Origin: Brassica napus
Lineage: Eukaryota; Streptophyta; Magnoliopsida; Brassicales; Brassicaceae
Length of the DNA: 64,000 nt
Direction: 5' to 3'
Assembly (NCBI RefSeq): GCF_020379485.1
Contig: NC_063443.1
Coordinates: forward strand, 18,967,531 to 19,031,530
The translations under genes and the position numbers were made by a program. The notes beneath the pieces are model-generated. The model had not been told where the DNA came from. It made no database searches and worked only from the letters and a program-made list of their open reading frames with translations. Shown here piece by piece: positions 56,098 to 64,000 of this stretch (position 1 is the first letter of the stretch; each line of letters starts with the position of its first letter).

Positions 56098-57282
56098 ATG
56101 GAGTCTAATCTAAGCGTTCACGAGGTTCTCAACACGTTCGACACTCTCTCTGAGATCCTCCTCTTGCTACCACCTGAGGAGACATACAAGCTGATCCTCG
56201 TCTCAAAGCGCTGGCTCCAGATCATCTCCAGCCCTTTCTTCCGCCACGCCTACCTCGCCAGATGGAAACCGAACTTCCACCTCATCGGCTTCTTCATCTC
56301 CAACACCTCCTACGTCGGCAAGAAGCACGTGGAGCGTGTCCGCCGCCCTCGCTCCGAGTCCTCCATGCCTCTGCTCTCCACCAGCAGTTTAGGCGACGAG
56401 GTGGAGACCTCTGGTGCTTTGAAGAAGCTCGGTTACTACATTGACTCTTCGAACGGTGTGCTTCTCTGCGGGAGGCATCCGAAAGCTTACTACTTGTGGG
56501 ATCCGGTTACGAGGAAGCAGCATAAGATCCCGCGGCATAGGGTTCATTTCGAGGAGGTTTGTATGTCTTTGATCACTGAGGATTGTCCTGTTGAGGGGTT
56601 TAGCTACAAGGTGGTGCGTGGGGAGTGTGTTTCTTATGCGGCGCAGAGTAGTAAGGTGAGAGTGGAGATTTATTCTTCTAAGACCACCACGTGGAGCTAC
56701 TCTGAGCTCGCTTGCAATGAGGCGGTGTCTCTCACTCCCTGGACTGCAGGGAGAGTGATTAAAGGTGTGGTTTATTGGTACGCCACTGGAGGTAAAGTTG
56801 CCATCTACGACACAGAAGATGAGGAGAAAAGGATCGATGTGATAAAGCTTCCGAAGACGTTTAACTACGATGAGCAGGTTCTGGGAGAATCCTCTGATGG
56901 GTGTTTGCAGTACGGATGGAGTAATAAGTCTGTGATGGAGATTTGGGAGCTGGAGAAGGTTGGCGAGGTTCTTGAGTGGAGCATTCAGTTTAAGGTGAAT
57001 TTCAAGGCCATGTGGAGGTTGAACCCGGTGGAGTCTGCGAGGTTCAGCACTAGGACTAAAGAGACGCAACTGCTTGCGTTCTTTAACCAGAACTCTGACT
57101 CGGTTTTCATCAGATGCGACTCGCACATCTGCGTGTTTGACGTAAAGACTCAGAGGGTTGAAGAAGTTCAGTACCAAGGACGAGGGTCTTCGTTCGTTTG
57201 GGATTACTGCAAAGTCTTGCCTTACTTTCAGCTATCGTGGCCTTGTTGTTCTTCTTCTCTCTTGGAAGAAGGAAACATCTGA
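56098..57282 (+). CDS. F-box associated protein (At5g03970-type)
   Basis: 394 aa in one coding exon. Residues about 8-50 (VLNTFDTLSEILLLLPPEET followed by YKLILVSKRWLQII) form the F-box that recruits Skp1-like ASK proteins. The remainder is the F-box-associated beta-propeller-like region (YYLWDPVTRKQHKIP, GVVYWYATGGKVAIYDTEDE, HICVFDVKTQRVEEV) of a substrate-recognition subunit of an SCF ubiquitin ligase. The in-frame ATG at 56,062 was not used because a good splice acceptor (TTCTGTCAG) lies between it and 56,098, placing it in the leader intron. The 3' end of this gene plus about 390 bp downstream is duplicated at 59.4-59.8 kb. Confidence 0.9.
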   Translation: MESNLSVHEVLNTFDTLSEILLLLPPEETYKLILVSKRWLQIISSPFFRHAYLARWKPNFHLIGFFISNTSYVGKKHVERVRRPRSESSMPLLSTSSLGDEVETSGALKKLGYYIDSSNGVLLCGRHPKAYYLWDPVTRKQHKIPRHRVHFEEVCMSLITEDCPVEGFSYKVVRGECVSYAAQSSKVRVEIYSSKTTTWSYSELACNEAVSLTPWTAGRVIKGVVYWYATGGKVAIYDTEDEEKRIDVIKLPKTFNYDEQVLGESSDGCLQYGWSNKSVMEIWELEKVGEVLEWSIQFKVNFKAMWRLNPVESARFSTRTKETQLLAFFNQNSDSVFIRCDSHICVFDVKTQRVEEVQYQGRGSSFVWDYCKVLPYFQLSWPCCSSSLLEEGNI

Positions 57283-57669
57283 AGATCGACACTGTGATGT
57301 CTCTTTCCGCAGTAGGTAGCTTTATGATAATAATAATCAGTTAGTGTGTAGGCCTCTAATATCATTTTGGTGTTATGGCCAGTGGATTATATGGGATTTA
57401 ATGTTTTTTGTTTGACCATTGATGAACCTCTGATGGGCTATTGAACTACTGTTTAGCTATTGAAAGATTGTGCTTTTTGTAATGATGATCAAGTTTTTGC
57501 GTTTGCGTTTTTCATTGATTTGGTTTGTGGAAAGATTCCGATCTATTATGAATTACATATAAAACAAGTTTAATCAAACAAATCCTAAATCAGTTTGAAC
57601 TTTGAATTTACAGTCTATATCACTTGTACATTGGCTCTTTAAGTGTTTGGTTGATTGAAATGATTATAA
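57239..57669. repeat. Copy A of a duplicated F-box 3' end (partner at 59,396-59,812)
   Basis: Covers the last 15 or so codons of the F-box gene and its 3' flank. It aligns with 59,396-59,812 through landmarks such as GATGTCTCTTTCCGCAGTA, AGTTAGTGTGTAGGCCTCT and TTTTTGCGTTTGCGTTTTTC. Confidence 0.92.
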
Positions 57670-58524
57670 TCACCCATCTAGAATGTCCCACATCATCTTA
57701 TAAACTCTAGCAACTTTATCCAATTAGTTAATGTACTAATTTTGCCAAGCAACTAGATTGTGAGGGTATTCATAATTAATAAAATTTTCAGTTGTTTTGG
57801 TGAATAATCAAGTTTCAAATTCAGAATATATATAATACCAAAATAGTTTATATCATTTAGCACTGACTGAAATATATTTTTACATTAAAATAATATTCTT
57901 TTATTAACCAATAAAAGAGTAAATTGGTTAATAAAAGAGTATTCTCATGATATTTTTGGTTGTACAATTTACTTTTTTAGAATTTCTTATTAGTTGGCTA
58001 TCCTCGATTTTATTTTCTAAAGATATCAATCTTTACTTTTATGAATTGAACAAAGTTTTCGAAAGGAATGAAGATTGGAGCTTTGCATGATTGTTAGCAC
58101 AATTTAAGAATAAATGTTTTGACAAAGGTTGTATCTGAAACGTTAATAACTTCTTGGTAAAATTCACATCCAGCGAAAAGATTGAAAACTACAAATGGAA
58201 TGAAGCTTTGGTTGCTTTGTTAAATCAGACGTTTTTGACTCACCCGAAGTCCAAATCGATGGCCGTTCCGGCGAAGAAGCAACATGGAAGGAGATGGTTC
58301 TCTTCTGTGCAACACGTAATTCCCGGTTTGGACCAGCTGTTGACACATGCTTAGCTTCCATTTGTAACATATTAGGCCATTGGGCTTTATAATATAAAGT
58401 TGACAAAAAAACAATTGGTTTAATTCAAAGAACCAACTAAAATTAATGAACCAGCAAAAAAACAGTGAACCGATGCGGACTGAATCGAGGTTTGTGACCC
58501 CCTATAAAAATCTGAAGATCACGC

Positions 58525-59250
58525 ATGGGAGCTTCAGTTCCAAAATCTGCAGCACAAGTCCATGATGATGCGGTTGCTAACCAGCATAAAGTCGGAGATG
58601 TACTTCCACCATTTCACTACAAGCTTCCCAAAGATGGAAAAACTGGAATGTATTTTTTCTAGGACTTCAACACAGCACCCCTACACCCAAAATGTGATGT
58701 AGTCAACCTTGCAAAAAATCTGAAATCTGCTCTTCAAAATTGCAATCAAGAGTGCACTAAATTTGTACCGGCGGCTAGAGAGACTTACGGTGCTTCACCG
58801 CAGAGCAGTTTAGTAAGCTGACTTCTCAGAGATTCAGCGCCATCTCGTCAGTATAAGCCTCAGCAAGTGTGAGACTAATGGCTGTGAAGCTAAGTATGTT
58901 TTGTTTATAGTATTACTCTTTGTTTTGTAGGATCATTGTTCTTACAGATTTCTTTTTTTCTCAGGTACTGAAAAGAGTGATCAACCTAAAGCAATGATAC
59001 CAATGTCCATATACATCTACGCAGCTTTGCATGAGCTGAAGCACAAGCAGAAGTCTCACATATATGTCATTTCAGAAGATCTCGATCTTGCATCAACAAT
59101 TGCATGATTGGTGGACAGAGATCACACAGTGTGTTGCAGTGCCCCAATGTTCGGACTACATACTTTGCGAGCTCAGCATTGAAGCTTGGTATTGGTATAA
59201 AATGCAAGAAGGAAAAAAAACAATTGAGAAGTTAAAAAGAATATGTAGTT
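58525..59250 (+). pseudogene. Broken NYN-domain (putative RNA endonuclease) gene
   Basis: From ATG 58,525 the frame reads MGASVPKSAAQVHDDAV... and reaches MYFF, an in-frame TAG, then DFNTAPLHPKCDVVNLAKNL. This is the first strand/helix of NYN domains (vFwDfeNcP pattern), with the stop where Trp is usual. After a gap the frame near 58,990-59,170 gives MSIYIYAALHELKHKQ, IYVISEDLDLASTIA, another stop, and LVDRDHTVCCSAP. This matches the second NYN half, where SxDxDFA carries the catalytic acidic residues. Many Arabidopsis/Brassica genes labelled putative endonuclease or glycosyl hydrolase have this domain. At least two stops and a disrupted linker make it non-functional. Confidence 0.65.
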
Positions 59251-59395
59251 AGCTCTTTATCATGTTAAAGACATTTATTGGATATTTGTGGTAGCATCGA
59301 TTTTTCAAAAGAAATCACACCTTTAACCACTCTCCCTGTGATGTCTTTATTGGATATTTGTGGTAGTAATTGATATTCATGTTAAAGACATTTCT

Positions 59396-59812
59396 TGGCC
59401 TTGTTGTTGTTCTTCTTTTTCTCTGTTGGAAGAATGAAACATTTGAAGATCGAAACTGTGATGTCTCTTTCCGCAGTAAGTAGCGTATGTTAATAATCAG
59501 TTAGTGTGTAGGCCTCTCTAATATCATTTTGGTGTTATGGCCATTGGATTATATGGGATTTTATGTTTTTTGTTTGACCATTGAACTACTGTTTAGCTAT
59601 TGAAAGATCGTGCCTTTTGTAATGCCAACCAAGTTTTTGCGTTTGCGTTTTTCATTGACTTGGTTTGTGGAAAGATTCTGATCGATTATGAATTACATAT
59701 AGAACAAGTTTAATCTAACAAATCCTAAATCAGTTTGAACTTCGAATTTATAGTCAACATCATGTGTACATTGGCTCTTAAGTTTCTGATTGATTCAAAT
59801 GATTTCGGTCAC
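59396..59812. repeat. Copy B of the duplicated F-box 3' end
   Basis: About 90% identical to 57,239-57,669 in the same orientation. The F-box coding remnant is frame-shifted by small insertions (GTTGTTGTTCTTC). No upstream F-box body is attached; the NYN relic lies in its place. Confidence 0.9.
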
Positions 59813-61844
59813 TAAGTAGAGAGAGATAATATCATAAGCTGTGTTGATGGGTCACTAAATGATGATGACTAGGTAAGGTTGTGGAGAATGTCCACATTCT
59901 TTGAAATGGAATTACAAAAGCGTGCTTCTAATTTTGAAAGAATAAAGATAATATTTATAAATGCCATGTTGTGATCTAAGAAACAGATCATGCAATCTTA
60001 GGTACAGATAATCCTTTATGATCTCATTATTGGTTCATTGATTTTTAATTTTTTTCTTTTTTTTTGCTTGCAACCTTTTTCTTTCTTTAATTTGGAAAAA
60101 AATTAAGCTTCGCTTTGATGATGATGAGTCTTTCCTCCTGATTCTTTTTAGGAACGACCATCTTCCGAAATATTTTTTTGAAAGATATTTATTTGTATAG
60201 TATAGGTAAACTTCAAGTGAAAATACATTATGAAATTATATGACCATATTAATAAATACTAACATAGGATTAAACACAACATGATTTTTGTAAGTTTATA
60301 AGACATATTGCTTGAGATGATGATTTAACTGATTGATGACAATTTATCTGAACTGTAAGAACTTTTTTTAAGAGTTTATATGATATATTTACCTGATATG
60401 ATAATTTATCTGAACTATATGAACTTTGTAGCTATTTTTTCTCATTAAATTGAATGCAAATAAATATTAATGGATTTTATTAATAAGGTGTTAAAAAGTG
60501 GTGGGACTGTATAACAACTCAAAAGGATTCTTAAACTCAAATGCATTATTTTTTTTATTTTTTTTGCATCAACATTATTTAAAAGCTAGTTGAACCTAGA
60601 GCTCACTCTATCTTCATATCACATATGAATCACATCACATGGCTCATCATTGTTTCAATGACGTGATAACTAAAGTTGTAATGATCTACTCAACAACGAG
60701 TTTTAGTCTTTATGGACCACCATCAGCTTTAATTATTTTTTCATCCGGTAACTAGATTTGTGATAAATTGAGCTAATTATTATGGAATTTTGTAAAGTAA
60801 TAGATGAAATTCATTCCCACATGTTTTCTAAAGTAATAGATGTTCATACACTATAGATTATAAAAGAAGAAATGTTTCTTTAAGATATAACCTTAGCAGA
60901 AAAATTGAAGTTCAATTATCTGTTCTAGAATATTTTTCTCATAACTAAAACTGTCATTATTATTTTTCTTATAATGTCATTTTAGTAGATATAAACATTC
61001 ATTTTGAAAAATAAACATCCTTTTCGAATTTTTCAAAAATTACCTCCAAGTACAAAGAAATTAAACCCAATAAAATAGTTCCTGATTTAAAGAAAAAACC
61101 TTCAAAGCTCAATATATTTATTTTGCTTTCTATCAATGATTAAACTGTACTATCACTCATTGTTGTCATTATTTTTCTTTTCTCTTGAAGCAAGAATATT
61201 TCACGAGATCCATTTTATATATGTTTCATGGCGATATCATAACAATAATTACATTAAAATATGATATGACCCAACTTTACATCTTTACATAATTTCTCAA
61301 GTTTTTGTAAGTATAGCTACGTTGACAAGCCACATGTTCTTTTATCACAAGCTAAAAGTGGCAATAGAGAAAGAATTCATGAAATGAATAGTTTATTTTG
61401 TAATGAAGGTGGACCAATTTCAAGTGATTGGTTATGAAGCCAAAAGAAAAAAAAGGAGAGTTTGAACAAGTCAGTAATCATAGATAGTGAAAGTGACAGT
61501 TGGAAAAGGAGACAAGAGAGGATCCTATATTTAGACATCAATTAGAACTCATCTCTTCACAATTGTCTGAATCTCCACATCATCACTTCTTTCCTCTCTT
61601 CTACAAAATTCGATTCAACAGATTGTGTTCACAGGTAAAAGGGAGATTATGTCTTTGTGTTTCTCTGCCACATCCTATTAGACAATGCATTGTTACATCA
61701 TCGTTTACTGTGCTTATGTGAACCATATTTAGGTTTTGTTCTTGTAAAGAGTCTAATGATATTGAAACATATAATAAAATGAAACAATATATGGACACTC
61801 ATTGTGATTCTCTTGGTGATCTGTTTCCAGGGAAGTTCATTGTA

Positions 61845-63315
61845 ATGGCAAAGAGAAGGTCATGGTTTGGTTGGATAAAAAGATTATTCATCTGCGAGGC
61901 CAAAGCAAAATCAGAGAAGGTTTTGTTCCTATTCTCTTGTGATACCATTAGTTGTCTTATCCATGCTTCTGAATCTAAAATGGTTCTTTGTTGTTAAAAG
62001 CCAAGGAGATTGAGATGGGTGTTTAGAAGACTAAAGCTGAGACATCAGATTGCAACTCCGGCACAAGAGACAAGGACTTTGAACAAAGCAACAGAGGATC
62101 AGAGAAAGCACGCCATGAACGTAGCCATCGCCACGGCAGCAGCAGCCGAGGCGGCGGTTGCAGCCGCCAAGGCAGCTGCTGAGGTTGTCAGGATGGCGGA
62201 AAACGCCTTCACGTCACAACATTTTGTCAAGAAGAGTAGTGATCCTAATTTGGCAGCTATCAAGATTCAGAGTGCCTTCAGAGCTTATCTGGTTAGACAC
62301 TCTACTTTGAGATTTTCAACATGACTCAGTCTGTTTTTTTTTAATATCGTCCCAACGGCCACTCGAACGGGGACCTTTAACACAATGACCATGATCCTTT
62401 CCAGTTGAGTTAATGACCTCGGGTCTCTTACAGTGTTTGATTTTATGTATTGGTTACAACAGGCGAGGAAAGCGTTGCGGGGACTGAAGGCACTTGTAAG
62501 GCTTCAAGCCATTGTCCGTGGCCGCGCTGTTAGAAGAAAGGTTTCTTCTAACAAAGCTTCAACATCAAGCCTCATCCAGAGGAAACACTTGTCTAAGAAC
62601 AAAACTGAGATCAAAGAAGAACTTAAGATACCAAAACGTTCAATGTGTAACGGTCAGAATAGTTGGGACAGTAGCGCACTCACCAAGGAAGACATCAAAG
62701 CCATATGGTTAAGGAAGCAAGAAGGTGCGGTCAAGCGTGAGCGTATGTTAAAGTACTCCCGGTCTCATCGAGTAAGCTCTCACACTCTTGATATAACCGG
62801 TTAGTTTCGGTTTGGAGTCTTATCTATAGTTTTATTTGCAGGAGAGAAGGAGTCCTCACATGCTTCTGGAGTCATTGTACACAAAGGACATGGGGATGAG
62901 AAGCTGTCGGCTTGAACATTGGGGTGAATCCAAGTCTGAAATGGTTGTTGTCCCTACAAAAGTAAAGCTTAGAAGTTTGCAGAGACAAGACTCCGGTGAC
63001 GGACAAGACTCTCCGTTCTCTTTTCCAAGGAGATCATTCAGCCGTCTTGAGCAGAGTCTATTGGAGGACGAGAGCTGGTTCCAAAGTGGGTTCCAGCCTT
63101 ACATGAGCGTGACAGAGTCTGCAAAGGAGAAGTTTAGATCGCTGAGCACACCGAGGCAACGTGCAGCGGTCATGGAGTCTTGGTTAGATGAGAATAAGAA
63201 GGATGGAGATAAAGTATCTCTCTGGTCTTCCTTTGTCAGTGAAGAAAATAGTAAGATGAGCAGCTCTAAGAAGTCGTCTCTTGCCACAAACAAACATTTG
63301 TTGTTGAAATATTGA
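61845..63315 (+). CDS. IQD12: IQ67-domain calmodulin-binding protein, IQD12-like
   Basis: Four exons, 61845-61919, 62001-62291, 62463-62771 and 62842-63315, give 382 aa. IQD proteins bind calmodulin and act as microtubule or membrane scaffolds that shape cells. The N-terminus [15 protein letters not shown] is the basic-aromatic motif common in IQDs. An Ala-rich stretch (about 55-75) leads into the IQ67 domain. Its first IQ motif ([13 protein letters not shown]) is split from [20 protein letters not shown] by the phase-0 intron that is diagnostic for this family. The C-terminal DUF4005 is present ([20 protein letters not shown] to [14 protein letters not shown]). The first intron has a weak GTTTTG donor but keeps frame. 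The position matches At5g03960. Confidence 0.93.
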
Positions 63316-63882
63316 ACATTCATGATACTTTCTCTTTTTCTTTTCTTTTGATGGGTCTCACATCTCATGCTCTTTATAGATTTATATTCTTTTGGGTTTG
63401 GGTCTGTGCTTATGTTCATTTATGTTCTTGAGGATTTGGAAGCATGTTGTTTTATCAGTGTGATTCTTTTGTTTAATTTTTGATTAAGAAATGAAACATG
63501 TTTTTGGCCAGCAGATCTTTCTTTAGGCAAAGGTTGAGCAAGAAATTGCAACATGCTTCTTTTTACAACTTACAAGTTGTAAATCTCTTAAATAATTCTT
63601 ATAACTAGAAAATCCGATTCTTATTTGATAGTTTACTAATATTGTCTAGCATCATCATAATATATGTAATCATTACAAACACAATTGGTCTACCTACTTG
63701 GTTCAAGACCAAGACAAAACTAAAATCAGTAACTTTGATCTAAAAGAGAAAGAACAGAACAAGATGCAAAGAGAGAAAAAACAGCCTAAACTGGCTTAAG
63801 TTGATTTAATCCAAGAGCCAAATTCTTGTGAAGTTTGGTAGTGATCAACTAACCACCAAGCATACGTTTCTTTGTTTTAACC
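63316..63882. other. Convergent 3' intergenic region
   Basis: 3' flanks of the IQD12-like gene (plus) and of the truncated gene at the window edge (minus). AT-rich, with no gene seen. Confidence 0.6.
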
Positions 63883-64000
63883 TCAATGGTCATACATGTT
63901 ATCTAGGCAACACTTGAGAACTCCAGCTCGGCTACGACGTTTCTTCAATCCCCATCGCTTCAATACTCTCCAAACCGGTGATCTTTTCTCTTCTCCGACC
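63883..64000 (-). CDS. C-terminal fragment of an unrecognised minus-strand gene
   Basis: From the window edge to a TGA at 63,885-63,883 the minus frame is open for 39 codons, with coding-like GC content against the adjacent AT-rich flank. It encodes a basic, Trp-containing tail (RSPVWRVLKRWGLKKRRSRA, then GVLKCCLDNMYDH). The rest lies outside the window. The pattern of Trp/Leu spaced by basic residues occurs in small plant proteins of unknown function; no family is claimed. Confidence 0.5.
   Translation of the reverse strand, partial: VGEEKRSPVWRVLKRWGLKKRRSRAGVLKCCLDNMYDH

Larger units (their letters stand above)
57283..61844. other. Degenerate duplicated region and AT-rich spacer
   Basis: Contains the NYN pseudogene (58.5-59.25 kb) and copy B of the F-box tail. 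58,150-58,370 looks coding (frame reading EEATWKEMVLFCATRNSRFG) but is unassigned. 59.26-59.39 kb contains short internal repeats around TTATTGGATATTTGTGGTAG. 59.85-61.5 kb is AT-rich without genes. The IQD12 leader lies at about 61.5-61.84 kb, with introns at GTAAAAG (about 61,636) and TTTCCAG (about 61,830). Confidence 0.5.

Noticed and set aside
56389..57177. 262-codon minus-strand ORF within the F-box gene
   Set aside because: Antisense shadow; the plus frame carries the F-box and associated domain.
1..64000. CRISPR arrays, bacterial operons, tRNA or rRNA genes
   Set aside because: Plant nuclear sequence. No spaced identical repeats and no tRNA box A/B pairs with cloverleaf potential were found by eye. 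Short tandem repeats are micro- or minisatellites.

Overview
This is a plant nuclear genome segment, almost certainly from the Brassicaceae and most likely from the Brassica/Raphanus lineage. The genes have plant introns, the spacers are AT-rich, and the order of recognisable genes follows the top of Arabidopsis thaliana chromosome 5 (about At5g04140 down to At5g03960) in reverse. The locus correspondences come from memory of that gene order; no search could be run.

Layout. 0-4.4 kb: 5' end of ferredoxin-dependent glutamate synthase (GLU1-like, minus, cut by the window edge) and a phosphoglycerate-mutase-like metal-independent phosphoserine phosphatase (minus). 4.4-9.8 kb: AT-rich spacer and a probable 5' leader. 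9.8-12.6 kb: GYRB3-like gene (plus), a degenerate gyrase-B fragment fused to an ELM2/SANT-type chromatin module. 12.6-18.2 kb: repeats, a tiny three-exon CYSTM gene (minus) and a poly(A) retroposon bracketed by a perfect 177-bp duplication. 18.2-26.0 kb: short-chain dehydrogenase, Golgi methyltransferase PMT7-like and mitochondrial maturase nMAT3-like, all minus. 26-31 kb: tandem repeats, a captured Raf-like kinase scrap and a glutamate-receptor-like gene with an internal amino-terminal-domain deletion. This block has no place in the Arabidopsis order and looks inserted. 31.9-35.1 kb: SDP1 triacylglycerol lipase (minus).

36.5-50.8 kb: a CIF-type sulfated peptide precursor, the large calmodulin-binding protein PICBP, an F-box protein, a small conserved protein and a previously hidden 61-aa secreted peptide (all plus), then a GW-rich protein (minus). 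51.6-53.3 kb: a complete non-autonomous Mutator-like element with a 9-bp target duplication. 53.6-57.3 kb: GDSL esterase and F-box protein (plus). 57.2-59.8 kb: duplicated F-box gene tail enclosing a broken NYN-domain gene. 61.8-63.3 kb: IQD12-like IQ67 protein (plus). 63.9-64.0 kb: C-terminus of an unrecognised minus-strand gene.

The genes do not form a pathway; they share only ancestral colinearity. Compared with Arabidopsis, GYRB2 appears lost between the first two genes while the divergent GYRB3 is kept, the pattern expected from gene loss after the Brassica genome triplication. The most interesting items are the small-peptide genes (CIF-type, the unnamed 61-aa peptide, CYSTM), the gyrase/ELM2-SANT fusion, and several transposable elements whose exact boundaries can be read from the sequence.
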